Source: Sphingomonadales bacterium Ga0077557
GTDB lineage: Bacteria > Pseudomonadota > Alphaproteobacteria > Sphingomonadales > Sphingomonadaceae
Assembly (NCBI GenBank): GCA_001464615.1
Contig: LNFI01000027.1
Location: forward strand, 62,001 to 126,000
DNA: 64,000 bases
Reading direction: 5' to 3'
Below, piece after piece: positions 1 to 9,343 of the stretch (position 1 is its first letter; every line of letters starts with the position of its first letter). Under the pieces are notes generated by a model, which saw nothing but the letters and a program-made list of their open reading frames with translations, had not been told where the DNA came from and ran no database searches. The position numbers and the translations under genes were made by a program.

Positions 1-930
1 ATCGCCAGGTTGCAAGAACGGCGTGGCCGCCGCACCGCCCAAAATTGTCTCAACGGTGCGCAATTCGGCCAGGCAGGCATAGCCCGCACCGCCATCCGAA
101 ATCGGCTTGCCGGGCCCACCATCCACCCCACGATTCGACACGGTCCCCGATCCGATGATGGTGCCCGCACCAAGCGCGCGCGTCTTTGCTGCGTGAGCAA
201 TCAACGTCCCAAAATCGAAGGTCATATCGACGCTTGCATCAACCCTGCCGAGCGGCTTGCCATTCAGATCGATCATCAGCTTGCGGTGGAGCTTGCCGTC
301 CTGCCACCAGCTGCCCAGCGCATCGGGCGTGACGAACACGGGTGAAAAGGCGCTTGCCGGTTTCGATTGAAAGAAGCCGAAGCCCTTGGCCAGTTCACCG
401 GGGATAAGGTTGCGCAGCGATACGTCGTTGGTCAGCCCGACCAACCGGATGGCGGCCAGCGCCTCATCCCGGCTGGCGCCCATCGGCACATCGCCGGTGA
501 CGACCACGACTTCGGCTTCGAGATCGCAGCCCCAGGCCACATCCTTCAGCGGAATGGCGTCACGCGGGCCCAAAAAGCCGTCCGATCCGCCTTGATACAT
601 GAGCGGGTCATGCCAGAAACTGTCGGGCATCTCCGCCCCGCGTGCTTGCCGCACCAGCGCAACATGGTTCACATAAGCGGAGCCATCGGCCCATTGATAC
701 GCCCGTGGCAGGGGTGCCGCCGCGCCGTGTTCGTGAAAGCGCCGCATCGGGATCGCTTCATGCTCCAGGTCGGTCGACAGGTTCTTAAGATCGGGCAGCA
801 GCCGATCCCAATTGTCGAGCGCCGCCTGCAGGGTGGGGGCGATATGCGTGGCATCGGCATACCAAGCGAGATCGGGGGACACGACGATCAATGCCCCGTC
901 GCGACCCTTTTTAAGGCTGGCCAGTTTCAT
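1..930 (-). CDS. Fumarylacetoacetate hydrolase family protein (3' end outside window)
   Basis: The minus-strand frame from ATG at 928-930 runs without a stop to the window edge (310 residues), so the C-terminus is missing. The fold signature is of the FAH family: acidic metal ligands in CDLEAEVVVV (Glu138, Glu140) and Asp169 in LTNDVSLRN, followed by FGFFQSKPASAF and a Gly-rich GAGTIIGSGTVSNRG stretch. Such enzymes are cytosolic Mg-dependent C-C hydrolases or decarboxylases; fumarylacetoacetate hydrolysis in tyrosine catabolism is the classic reaction, but the long N-terminal part before the FAH domain does not by itself settle the substrate. It is divergent from the acyl-CoA dehydrogenase gene with about 140 bases between the starts. 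Confidence 0.85.
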   Translation of the reverse strand, partial: MKLASLKKGRDGALIVVSPDLAWYADATHIAPTLQAALDNWDRLLPDLKNLSTDLEHEAIPMRRFHEHGAAAPLPRAYQWADGSAYVNHVALVRQARGAEMPDSFWHDPLMYQGGSDGFLGPRDAIPLKDVAWGCDLEAEVVVVTGDVPMGASRDEALAAIRLVGLTNDVSLRNLIPGELAKGFGFFQSKPASAFSPVFVTPDALGSWWQDGKLHRKLMIDLNGKPLGRVDASVDMTFDFGTLIAHAAKTRALGAGTIIGSGTVSNRGVDGGPGKPISDGGAGYACLAELRTVETILGGAAATPFLQPGD

Positions 931-1071
931 AGTCTCTCCTGCGCTTTCTTGTTTTGCTGACCTTACTCGCCTGAACCAGCGTGTCGAGGCCAGCGAATAG
1001 GCCCAACGGCGCTATTGACCGCGTCGCCGCGCCACCGCAGTTTGGGCGAAAGGTTTCAAGAGAGGACTGAC

Positions 1072-2223
1072 ATGCTCGACACGCTCCCCGGCCGCTTCGC
1101 CTATAACGAAGATCATGAGGCGTTCCGCCAGACGGTGCGCAGCTTCCTGCAAAAAGAAGGCGTGCCGAATGTCAATGAATGGGAAGCGAATCGGATCGTC
1201 CCCAAGAAATTCTGGCGCGATGCAGGTGAAATCGGGATGCTCTGCCCAACCGTGCCAGAGGCCTATGGCGGGCTTGGCCTAGATTTTGGGTATAACGCGA
1301 TTGTTGACGAAGAAATGAGCTATCTGGGCGTGCCCGCCGGGTTCACGCTGCAATCCGATATCGTGTGCGATTACCTCGTCCAATATGGCTCGGAAGAACA
1401 GAAAAAGCAGTGGCTGCCCAAGCTTGTATCGGGCGAGACGATCACCGCGATTGCGATGACCGAGCCGGGCACTGGCTCTGACCTGCAGGCGATCCGCACC
1501 TCCGCCAAAAAGGACGGCAATCATTACGTCATCAATGGGTCCAAAACCTATATCACCAATGGCCAGAATGCCGATCTGATCCTGGTCGTCGCCAAGACCG
1601 ATCCCGATGCGAAGCCCGCTTATAAGGGCATGTCGATCATCCTGGTTGAAAGTGATCGCGAGGGCTTCAAGCGCGGCCGCAAGCTCGACAAAATTGGCCA
1701 GGACGCCGCCGATACGAGCGAATTATTCTTTGAAGATGTCCGCGTGCCGATGACCAATTGTCTGGGCGAAGAGGGCAAGGGCTTCATCTATCTGATGAGT
1801 CAGCTGCCGCAGGAGCGCTTGTCGATTGCCATCGGGACCCAGGCATCGGCCCAGCGCGCGTTTGATGACACCGTTGCCTTCACCAAGGAGCGCAAGGCGT
1901 TTGCCGGGATGGTGTTCGATTTCCAGAACACCCGCTTCGTGCTGGCCGATCTCAAATCGAAATTGCAGGTCGGCTGGGCGCATCTCGATTGGGCGATCAA
2001 GCGCCACCTTGCCAAGGAACTGACGCCGACTGAGGGCGCCGCCGCCAAATTGTGGCATACCGAATTGCAATGGGAAGTGATGGACAAGTGCCTGCAGCTC
2101 CATGGCGGCGCTGGCTATATGAACGAATATCCGATTGCGCGCATGTGGCGCGCCGCGCGTGTCAGCCGGATTTATGGCGGCACCAATGAGATCATGAAGG
2201 AGCTGATCGGGCGGTCGCTTTAG
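1072..2223 (+). CDS. Acyl-CoA dehydrogenase, long-chain (LCAD-like)
   Basis: A 383-residue FAD-dependent acyl-CoA dehydrogenase acting in the first step of beta-oxidation. The N-terminal, middle (AMTEPGTGSDLQAI FAD/substrate loop) and C-terminal domains are all present. The usual C-terminal IYEGT base is IYGGTNEIMKELIGR here, so Glu is replaced by Gly; the LCAD/isovaleryl type instead carries its catalytic Glu on helix G, and LPQER around Glu248 fits that. Start at ATG 1072 was chosen because GAGAGGA lies just upstream; an open frame extends further 5' but without protein-like sequence. It probably works with the thiolase, SDR and crotonase genes in the next 12 kb. Confidence 0.9.
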   Translation: MLDTLPGRFAYNEDHEAFRQTVRSFLQKEGVPNVNEWEANRIVPKKFWRDAGEIGMLCPTVPEAYGGLGLDFGYNAIVDEEMSYLGVPAGFTLQSDIVCDYLVQYGSEEQKKQWLPKLVSGETITAIAMTEPGTGSDLQAIRTSAKKDGNHYVINGSKTYITNGQNADLILVVAKTDPDAKPAYKGMSIILVESDREGFKRGRKLDKIGQDAADTSELFFEDVRVPMTNCLGEEGKGFIYLMSQLPQERLSIAIGTQASAQRAFDDTVAFTKERKAFAGMVFDFQNTRFVLADLKSKLQVGWAHLDWAIKRHLAKELTPTEGAAAKLWHTELQWEVMDKCLQLHGGAGYMNEYPIARMWRAARVSRIYGGTNEIMKELIGRSL

Positions 2224-2384
2224 GGCTGGTCTTAAAGCCGCCTCATTCTCGGTTCCGTCACCCGGGATTTGCTGCGGGGTCGATCATCCCGCAGCAGTCC
2301 AATCCCCAGGGCAAGCCGTTGACTTGGGACCGCGATCTCGAAATGGTGTGAACAGCCGCCGATAAGGCGCAAAAGGGGAAATCG

Positions 2385-3833
2385 ATGCGTTACCGGAGTT
2401 TGCCAGCGCGGCCACGCCTGTTGTTTTCGGCACTGTTGGGCGCATCCTTGCTCTCCGCCTGTGCGACCACCGGCGATGCCAAGCCAAAGAGTACCGCCAG
2501 CGCACCGGCCAAATCCGGCCCTGGCTTGGGCAAGGGCTATAGCCACGATCCCTTCCCTTCGACCTACAAAGCCTATCCCGGCGTGCCGACGCTCGTCACC
2601 AATGTGACGATTTTTGACGGTGAAGGCGGTACGATGACCAAGGCATCGGCGCTGTTCGCTGATGGCAAGATCGTCGAAATCGGCCAGACCATTGCTGCCC
2701 CCGCTGGCGCGACGGTGATCGACGGCACCGGCAAGGTGCTGACCCCCGGCATCATCGATATCCACAGCCATTTGGGCGACTACCCCTCCCCCGGCGTCCA
2801 GGCCAATTCTGACGGCAATGAAGCCACCAGCCCGGTGACCGCCGATGTCTGGGCCGAACATAGCGTCTGGCCGCAGGACCCGGGTTTCAGCCGGGCGCTC
2901 GCCAATGGCGGCGTCACCACGCTGCAGATCCTGCCTGGATCAGCGAACCTGTTCGGTGGCCGATCGGTGGTGGTGAAGAATGTTTATGCCCGCACCGAAC
3001 AGGGGATGAAATTCCCCGGCGCACCCTATGGCCTGAAAATGGCGTGCGGCGAAAACCCCAAGCGCGTTTATGGCGGCAAGGGTCGCCAGCCATCGACCCG
3101 GATGGGCAATATCGCTGTCGACCGCCAGACCTGGGCGCGCGCGGCTGAGTATAAGCGCCGCTGGGACAAATATGAAAAGGACGGCGGCGAACCCCCGACC
3201 CGCGATATCGCGATGGATACGTTGCGCGGCGTGTTGGACGGCGAAATTCTGGTCCAGAATCATTGCTACCGCGCCGATGAAATGGCCATCGTCATGGATA
3301 TGGCCAAGGAATTTGGCTATAAGGTCACTGCATTCCATCATGCCGTTGAAGCGTACAAGATCGGCGATCTGCTGAAGGCCAATAGCACTTGCGCGGCTGT
3401 TTGGGCCGATTGGTGGGGCTTCAAAATGGAAAGCTATGACGCGATTAGCGAAAATCTGGCGCTGCTGCAGAAGGCGGGGGCGTGCGGGATGATCCATTCC
3501 GATGATGCCAACGGTATCCAGCGGCTGAACCAGGAAGTCGCCAAGGCGCTGGCCGCCGGCCGCCGCGCGGGCATCGATATTTCCGACGCAACCGCCTGGA
3601 CCTGGCTCACCATCAACCCCGCCAAGGCGCTGGGCATTGCCGACAAGACCGGCAGCCTGAAGGCCGGCAAAATGGCTGATCTGGTGCTGTGGAACGGCAA
3701 CCCATTCAGCGTCTATTCGCGGCCCGAAAAGGTCTGGATCGATGGCGCTTTGCTCTATGACGCCAACAATCCGAAATTGCGCCCCGTATCCGATTTCGAA
3801 CTCGGCCAGCCAGGCTCGGGAGACACCAAGTGA
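2385..3833 (+). CDS. Exported amidohydrolase family lipoprotein (metal-binding partner)
   Basis: A 482-residue protein with a lipoprotein signal (LLSAC lipobox near residue 26) and a composite TIM-barrel amidohydrolase domain. Visible metal-ligand motifs are the HxH in DIHSHLG, His residues in QNHCYRADE and TAFHHAVE, and Asp in IHSDDANG. The C-terminal beta-sandwich segment GSLKAGKMADLVLWNGNPF is typical of imidazolonepropionase/cytosinase-like members. It should act in the periplasm, probably membrane tethered, hydrolysing a cyclic amide or peptide-like bond; the substrate is not evident. Its stop overlaps the GTG start of the next, related gene, so the two are translationally coupled and may form a complex. 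Confidence 0.85.
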   Translation: MRYRSLPARPRLLFSALLGASLLSACATTGDAKPKSTASAPAKSGPGLGKGYSHDPFPSTYKAYPGVPTLVTNVTIFDGEGGTMTKASALFADGKIVEIGQTIAAPAGATVIDGTGKVLTPGIIDIHSHLGDYPSPGVQANSDGNEATSPVTADVWAEHSVWPQDPGFSRALANGGVTTLQILPGSANLFGGRSVVVKNVYARTEQGMKFPGAPYGLKMACGENPKRVYGGKGRQPSTRMGNIAVDRQTWARAAEYKRRWDKYEKDGGEPPTRDIAMDTLRGVLDGEILVQNHCYRADEMAIVMDMAKEFGYKVTAFHHAVEAYKIGDLLKANSTCAAVWADWWGFKMESYDAISENLALLQKAGACGMIHSDDANGIQRLNQEVAKALAAGRRAGIDISDATAWTWLTINPAKALGIADKTGSLKAGKMADLVLWNGNPFSVYSRPEKVWIDGALLYDANNPKLRPVSDFELGQPGSGDTK

Positions 3834-5128
3834 AGCATCTGCTCCTGCTCACCGCCGCTATTCTGGCCACCCCGGCCGCCGCTCAGTCGGTGGCGATCAC
3901 TAACGCCCGGCTCGTCATCGGGGACGGTTCGGCGCCGATTGACGGCGGCACTGTCGTCGTGCGCAACGGCAAGGTCGTTGCGGCAGGCGCGGGGGTCGCC
4001 GTGCCAGCGGGGATCGAGACGATCGATGCCGGTGGGCGGTATGTGACGCCCGGCATTGTCGCGGGCTTCACGCGGATGGGCATTGTTGAGGTCGATGGTG
4101 TCGATCAGACCAACGATGCCGGTGCCAGCGGCAGCCCATTCCATGCAGCGATCGACATCGCGCCGGCAGTCAATCCGCACACCAGCTCAATCCCGCTCAA
4201 CCGCGCAGAGGGGGTGACTCGCGCCATTGTTGCCCCGGAAAATCGCGGATCGATCTTTGCCGGGCTCGGCGCGGTGATCGATCTGGGCGCGGACACCAAT
4301 CCGATCAGCACGCCACACGCCTTCCAATTCATGGAATATGGCGAAGGCGGCGCGGGTGCGGCAGGGGGCAGCCGCCCGGCGGCGCTGGCCATGTTCAAAA
4401 ATGCGCTGGTCCAGGCGCGTGCCTATGCCAGCAATCCCAAAGGCTATGCTGATCAAGGCAAGGACGCGTTGCTGACGCGCGCCGATGCGGAGGCTTTGGG
4501 CGCAGTCGTCACGGGTAAAATGCCGCTGTTGATCCATGTCGAACGCGCGTCTGACATGCTGGCGCTGATCGACATCAAAAAGACGATGCCGCAACTGCGC
4601 ATGGTTTTTGTTGGTGTGTCGGAAGGCTGGACGATTGCCAGCGAGCTTGCCGCCGCCAAGATCCCGGTGATCGCCAGCGCGCTGAACGATCTGCCCGAAT
4701 CCTTTGAATCGCTGGCGGCGACCCAGTCCAATGTCGGGCGCATGAAGGCAGCTGGCGTGACGGTGGCCATCGGCACGATCAACGACAATGAAGCGCGGCA
4801 GGCACGGCTCGAAAAACAATATGCCGGTAATCTTGTCGCGCTCGGCAAGGTGCCCGGCGCGACCGGGCTTGACTGGAATGCGGCCTTTGCCGCGATCACC
4901 TCCGTCCCCGCCGAAGCGGTCGGACTGGGCGGCGATATCGGCTCGCTCAAGCCCGGACGGCAGGGCGATGTCGTGATCTGGTCGGGCGATCCGCTCGAGC
5001 TTGATTCCGCTGCGCTGTCGGTATGGATCAGCGGCGTCAAACAACCCCTGCAAACGCGCCAGGCGCTGTTGCTAAAGCGCTATCTTCAGCCGCAGGAAGG
5101 GGCGCTGCCCAAGGCCTATGAGCGATAG
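3830..5128 (+). CDS. Exported amidohydrolase-like protein lacking the HxH metal motif
   Basis: A 432-residue relative of the preceding gene, starting at GTG within a GTGA overlap. The N-terminus is a cleavable signal peptide ending ATPAAAQS. The barrel and the C-terminal sandwich (IGSLKPGRQGDVVIWSGDP) are recognisable, but where the family has HxH after the first strand the sequence reads VTPGIVAGFTRMG, with no histidine, and the later His/Asp ligands are also largely absent (only LLIHVERA keeps a His). I infer a catalytically impaired partner or structural subunit of the upstream enzyme rather than an independent hydrolase. Coupling and co-export support a heteromer. Confidence 0.8.
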   Translation: MKHLLLLTAAILATPAAAQSVAITNARLVIGDGSAPIDGGTVVVRNGKVVAAGAGVAVPAGIETIDAGGRYVTPGIVAGFTRMGIVEVDGVDQTNDAGASGSPFHAAIDIAPAVNPHTSSIPLNRAEGVTRAIVAPENRGSIFAGLGAVIDLGADTNPISTPHAFQFMEYGEGGAGAAGGSRPAALAMFKNALVQARAYASNPKGYADQGKDALLTRADAEALGAVVTGKMPLLIHVERASDMLALIDIKKTMPQLRMVFVGVSEGWTIASELAAAKIPVIASALNDLPESFESLAATQSNVGRMKAAGVTVAIGTINDNEARQARLEKQYAGNLVALGKVPGATGLDWNAAFAAITSVPAEAVGLGGDIGSLKPGRQGDVVIWSGDPLELDSAALSVWISGVKQPLQTRQALLLKRYLQPQEGALPKAYER

Positions 5129-5226
5129 GCTTTTTTGGCCACCGGCAAAATTGAGATTAGTCAGCCATTTGCAATTGGCAGAGATCGAAGCGATGCAGGG
5201 GCATCGATTGGGCAGGACAAGATAGA

Positions 5227-6708
5227 ATGGCGAATTTGCGTATGGTGCGGCATCGGGCAACCGCGCTGGTCAGCGTGTTGGCGATGCTTTCCGCATGCAG
5301 TGGTGGCGGCAGCGGCGGCAATGCTGGCAGCACAAGCGCTGCCGCTGTCGCGCCTGTACCGGTCAGCACGCCAACCCCGACAACAACTGCTGGATGTTCG
5401 CTGCGTGAGCGCCAGGATTGGGCGGCGGCGCAATTGCGCGAATGGTATCTGTTCCCCGAAACGCTGCCGGCGTCCCTCGATCCCACGCCCTTTGCATCGG
5501 TATCCGCCTATGTCGATGCGCTGACAGCCACCGCCCGCGCGCAACGGCGCGACCGGTTTTTCACCTTTTTGACATCGATTGCCGAAGAGAACGCGTTCAT
5601 CAACGCCGGATCCACCGCCGGCTTCGGTTTCCGCCTGATCGCGGATTCGACCGGGCAACGCATCTTCATTGCCGAATCTTTTGAAGGGACGGCGGCGCTC
5701 GGTGCAGGGATTGACCGGGGCGCTGAAATTCTAGCGATCGGTACCACGGCCAGCGACCTGCGCACCGTTAGCGCCATCATCGCCGCCGAAGGTGTAAATG
5801 GCGTGACCAACGCGCTTGGCCCGAGCACCGTAGGCACCAGCCGCCTGCTCCGCATTCGGGACGCCGGCGGCACCCGCGAGGTGACGATCACCAAGACCGA
5901 TTTTGCGCTGACGCCGGTATCCAGCCGCTATGGCGCGCAAATCATCAACGATGGCGGGCGCCGGGTTGGCTATCTCAATTTACGGACCTTTATTTCGACC
6001 GCCGATCCGGCGCTGCGCCAGGCGTTTGCCACATTCCGGACGCAGGGCATTACCAACATCATCATCGATTTTCGTTATAATGGCGGCGGTTTGGTCTCGA
6101 TCGCTGAACTGATGGGCGATCTGCTGGGTGCCAATCGCGCGACATCGGAAGTGTTCAGCATCACCAGCTTTCGCAGCGAGAAATCGGCAAACAACTCCAC
6201 CCGGCTGTTCCGGCCCCAACCCGAATCGATAACGCCAACCCGGATTGCCTTTATCGGCACCGGATCGACTGCGTCGGCCAGTGAACTCGTCACCAACGCC
6301 TTCATTCCCTATCTGCGCGCCAATGTCGGCCTGATCGGGTCAAACACGTTCGGCAAACCAGTGGGCCAGATCGGACTGGATCGCGCGATCTGCGACGATC
6401 GCTTGCGCGTTGTCGCCTTCGCCACCCAAAATGCCGATCGGCGCGGCGATTATTTCGACGGGCTGGCCAACGTGGTCCAGGCGAGTTGCCGGGCCAATGA
6501 CGATATCAGCTTCCCATTGGGCGATCCGCGCGAGGCGTCTGTGCGCGCAGCGCTCGACTATCTTGCTGGCAACAGCTGCACCGCCATTGCCGGCAGTGTG
6601 GGCGGCGGCCAGGGACCGCAATCGGCAAGCGCCACGGCCGCCAAATCAGAGCTGCTGGCCCCTGCCGCCCCGAGCCCGGCGCAGCGTGACGTGCCAGGCA
6701 TGTTCTGA
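5227..6708 (+). CDS. S41-family peptidase lipoprotein (C-terminal processing type)
   Basis: A 493-residue exported protease. The N-terminus is a lipoprotein signal (MLSACSGGG lipobox) followed by a low-complexity Ser/Thr/Pro linker. A PDZ-like region (about residues 130-225, GFGFRL and GAEILAIG) precedes the S41 core: YLNLRTF, DFRYNGGG near 285, the STASASE nucleophile motif at about 347-353 and the lysine in NTFGKPVGQ at 377. The Ser/Lys pair is therefore intact. Four cysteines in the mature part may form disulfides. Its likely site is the inner face of the outer membrane or the periplasm; the substrate is unknown. Confidence 0.87.
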   Translation: MANLRMVRHRATALVSVLAMLSACSGGGSGGNAGSTSAAAVAPVPVSTPTPTTTAGCSLRERQDWAAAQLREWYLFPETLPASLDPTPFASVSAYVDALTATARAQRRDRFFTFLTSIAEENAFINAGSTAGFGFRLIADSTGQRIFIAESFEGTAALGAGIDRGAEILAIGTTASDLRTVSAIIAAEGVNGVTNALGPSTVGTSRLLRIRDAGGTREVTITKTDFALTPVSSRYGAQIINDGGRRVGYLNLRTFISTADPALRQAFATFRTQGITNIIIDFRYNGGGLVSIAELMGDLLGANRATSEVFSITSFRSEKSANNSTRLFRPQPESITPTRIAFIGTGSTASASELVTNAFIPYLRANVGLIGSNTFGKPVGQIGLDRAICDDRLRVVAFATQNADRRGDYFDGLANVVQASCRANDDISFPLGDPREASVRAALDYLAGNSCTAIAGSVGGGQGPQSASATAAKSELLAPAAPSPAQRDVPGMF

Positions 6709-6958
6709 ACGCTGCCCGACAAACCAAGGCAGCCCAAGACAGCTCGGAAACCATCCGGGATTGACATTTTGCAATGCAGCATGCAAAGAAGCTGCACAGC
6801 GAGGCATTATGCAGCGTGATCGGGCGTAACGCCCCGGCTCTGCCTCGGTTCTAACCCAAAGCTTCCCACATCACGCGGGGCGCGACATTTTTGTCCCCGC
6901 CCGCCTCCCCGTGCGCCCTGAAAAGGCCCGGGATGCTGGCATTTATCGAAAGAATACC

Positions 6959-8446
6959 ATGTCCTTCCAAAATCTCGGACTCAACGAGTCCCTGCAGCGC
7001 GCGCTTGCCGACAAAGGCTATAACGAAGCGACCCCCATTCAGCGCCAGGCGATCCCGCCGTTGATCCAGGGCCGCGATCTGCTCGGCATTGCGCAAACCG
7101 GCACCGGCAAGACCGCTGCCTTCATGCTCCCCTCGATCCAGCGCCTTGTCGCTGCGAACGAGCATGTCCGCCCACGTGCCTGCCGCATGCTGGTGCTTGC
7201 CCCGACCCGCGAACTCGCCAGCCAGATCGCCCAGAGCGCGCGTGATTATGGCCGCTTTTCGAAGCTGTCGATCGCGACCGTGTTCGGCGGCACCTCGGTG
7301 AGCAAGGATCGCAATACGCTGGCAAATGGCGTCGACATTCTCGTCGCCACGCCGGGCCGCCTGATCGACCTGATCGAGCAGCGCTTTGTCACGCTCGGCG
7401 ATATCGAAATCCTCGTCCTGGATGAGGCCGATCAGATGCTTGATCTGGGCTTTATCCATGCGCTCAAGCGCATTGTGCAATTGCTGCCCAAGACGCGCCA
7501 GAGCCTGTTCTTTTCAGCGACAATGCCCAAGGCGATCCGCGACCTGGCCGACAAGTTCCTCGACGATCCCGTCACGGTCTCGGTCACGCCCGTCGCCAGC
7601 ACCGCCGAGCGCGTCGAGCAATATGTCACCTTCGTCCAGCAGGCTGAAAAGCAGGCGCTGCTGACGATCATCCTCAAGACCACCGAGATTGAGCGCGTGC
7701 TCGTCTTCACCCGCACCAAGCACGGCGCCGACCGCGTCGTGAAGCTGCTGGGCGCGAACGGCATTCCCGCCAACGCAATCCATGGCAACAAGAGCCAGCC
7801 GCAGCGTGAACGCGCGCTCGCCGAGTTCAAATCGGGCCGGGTCAAGATCATGGTCGCGACCGACATCGCTGCGCGCGGCATCGACGTGTCGGGCGTCAGC
7901 CATGTCATCAACTTTGAGCTGCCGAATGTGGCCGAGCAATATGTCCACCGCATCGGCCGCACCGCGCGCGCTGGCGCATCAGGCGTCGCGATCGCGTTCT
8001 GCGCGGAGGACGAGAAGAGCTATCTGCGCGACATCGAGAAGCTGACCAAGCAGAAGATCGAACATCGCCAGCTGCCAGCGGACTTTGTGGCTGAAGGCGC
8101 ACGGCTGAAGGCAGCGCGCGCCGCAACCGGCGTGTCTGACACGCCAGAGCGGGTGCGTCGTGACATCGGCAATAACCGCCAGCCTGCTCATCCGCGAGCG
8201 ACGCATCGTGCGCGCCCGGCGGGTGCTGCGCCGGCTGGCGGTGCCCCGCGCACGGTCGCCAATCCGGCAGCAGCGGCAGCTCGCCCTGCTGGTCAGGGTC
8301 AGGGCCGTCCGGCTGGTAACGGCCAGGGTCAAGGCCAGGGTCGTCCCGCCGGCAATGGCCAGGGTCGCCCCGGTGGCGGTCGTGGTCGCGGTGGACGCGG
8401 CCGTGGCGGCGGTGGCGGTGGCGGCGGTGCCCGCGCGTCGGCGTAA
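6959..8446 (+). CDS. DEAD-box ATP-dependent RNA helicase with Gly/Arg-rich tail
   Basis: A 495-residue RhlE-type helicase. The motif order is complete: Q-motif near GYNEATPIQRQ, Walker A AQTGTGKT, PTRELASQ, DEADQML, SAT, and C-terminal HRIGRTARAG. After about residue 380 comes a disordered basic tail ending in repeated GQGRPAGNG and RGRGG units and a run of glycines, as in RNA-binding tails of degradosome or cold-shock helicases. ATG 6959 is chosen since homology starts at MSFQNLGL; an upstream GTG in frame at 6911 adds no family sequence. The 250-base 5' region is gene-free and could be an untranslated leader. A palindromic repeat follows the stop. Confidence 0.92.
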   Translation: MSFQNLGLNESLQRALADKGYNEATPIQRQAIPPLIQGRDLLGIAQTGTGKTAAFMLPSIQRLVAANEHVRPRACRMLVLAPTRELASQIAQSARDYGRFSKLSIATVFGGTSVSKDRNTLANGVDILVATPGRLIDLIEQRFVTLGDIEILVLDEADQMLDLGFIHALKRIVQLLPKTRQSLFFSATMPKAIRDLADKFLDDPVTVSVTPVASTAERVEQYVTFVQQAEKQALLTIILKTTEIERVLVFTRTKHGADRVVKLLGANGIPANAIHGNKSQPQRERALAEFKSGRVKIMVATDIAARGIDVSGVSHVINFELPNVAEQYVHRIGRTARAGASGVAIAFCAEDEKSYLRDIEKLTKQKIEHRQLPADFVAEGARLKAARAATGVSDTPERVRRDIGNNRQPAHPRATHRARPAGAAPAGGAPRTVANPAAAAARPAGQGQGRPAGNGQGQGQGRPAGNGQGRPGGGRGRGGRGRGGGGGGGGARASA

Positions 8447-8456
8447 GCCTCCTTTC

Positions 8457-8568
8457 ACCCCTCCCCTTCAGGGGAGGGGCAGGGGGTGGGGACTTTCAGT
8501 CTCACCGAGACCGACGTGCTTTGGGACTGCCCCCACCCCAACCCCTCCCCTGAAGGGGAGGGGCTTTA
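8457..8568. repeat. Intergenic palindromic element, family B copy 1
   Basis: Two near-identical self-complementary arms, each CCCCTCCCCTTCAGGGGAGG-like, lie in inverted orientation around a core of about 40 bases. It sits between the convergent ends of the helicase and nitroreductase genes, so it could also act as a bidirectional terminator (GGGGCTTTAAT on one side). A second copy is at 10522-10630. Confidence 0.8.
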
Positions 8569-8571
8569 ATC

Positions 8572-9237
8572 CTACCCCCTGACCGTCAACCACTCCCCCA
8601 CCGGCGCGCGTTCGGCGCGTAGCCGGTTGGCGGGGATGCTTTCGTCTTCATACCCGATCGCCATGCCGCAAAAGAGCATCCGCTCCGGCGGCGTACCGAG
8701 AAAAGCGTCAACGGTATCGGGATAGATCGCCCAGCATTCCTGCGCGCATGTCGCCAGCCCGGCCTCGACCGCGAGCAGCATGAAGCTTTGCAGATACATG
8801 CCCAGGTCGCTCCACTGTGGCGGACCCATTCGTCGATCAACCGTGCAGAATAACGCGGCGGGCGCGCCGAAGAACTGGAAGTTGCGGCGAAACTCGCGGT
8901 TGCGCGCCTCGCTGTCGCTGCGCTCGATGCCCATCGCGGCATAGAGCGCCATACCGACCTGAAAGCGCCGATCTTTATAGGGCACGCTCAATTCGCGCGG
9001 ATAGATGTCGTAGGCTGCCGCTTCCATCAGGCCCGCATCCTGTTTTTCGGCAATGACCCGCTTCAGGGCCGCGAGCGACTCGCCTGACAAAATATCGATA
9101 TGCCAGGGCTGCAAATTGCCGCCAGACGGCGCTCGTGCAGCCGTTTGCGCGAGTCGTTCGACCAGCGCGGGATCGACTGGCTTGTCCAGAAATCCGCGAA
9201 CGGATCGACGTGCCGCTACGGCATCCGTTACATTCAT
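8572..9237 (-). CDS. Nitroreductase family FMN oxidoreductase
   Basis: A 221-residue member of the NfsB/BluB-like nitroreductase fold. The FMN phosphate-binding RRSVRGF near residue 10, ARAPSGGNLQPW, and C-terminal GYEDESIPANRLR are typical. Such flavoproteins are cytosolic and reduce quinones or nitroaromatics with NAD(P)H. ATG at 9235-9237 fits the family N-terminus (MNVTDAVAARRSVRG); an in-frame upstream extension runs into the thiolase promoter region and is not protein-like. It is transcribed divergently from the thiolase gene over 106 bases, which must hold both promoters. Confidence 0.87.
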   Translation of the reverse strand: MNVTDAVAARRSVRGFLDKPVDPALVERLAQTAARAPSGGNLQPWHIDILSGESLAALKRVIAEKQDAGLMEAAAYDIYPRELSVPYKDRRFQVGMALYAAMGIERSDSEARNREFRRNFQFFGAPAALFCTVDRRMGPPQWSDLGMYLQSFMLLAVEAGLATCAQECWAIYPDTVDAFLGTPPERMLFCGMAIGYEDESIPANRLRAERAPVGEWLTVRG

Positions 9238-9343
9238 GCTGAGGCCCTTGTTACTGACATTCCTGTTACCAACTACCCTTGCCGGTCCGCTCGGTTTGCG
9301 CAACAACGCGCTCCAAATCGCAATAGCTGATGGAGAGAATGGC

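Noticed and set aside
6709-6958. Possible promoter with TTGACA at 6762 before the helicase
   Set aside because: There is no convincing -10 box at the right distance, so not listed.
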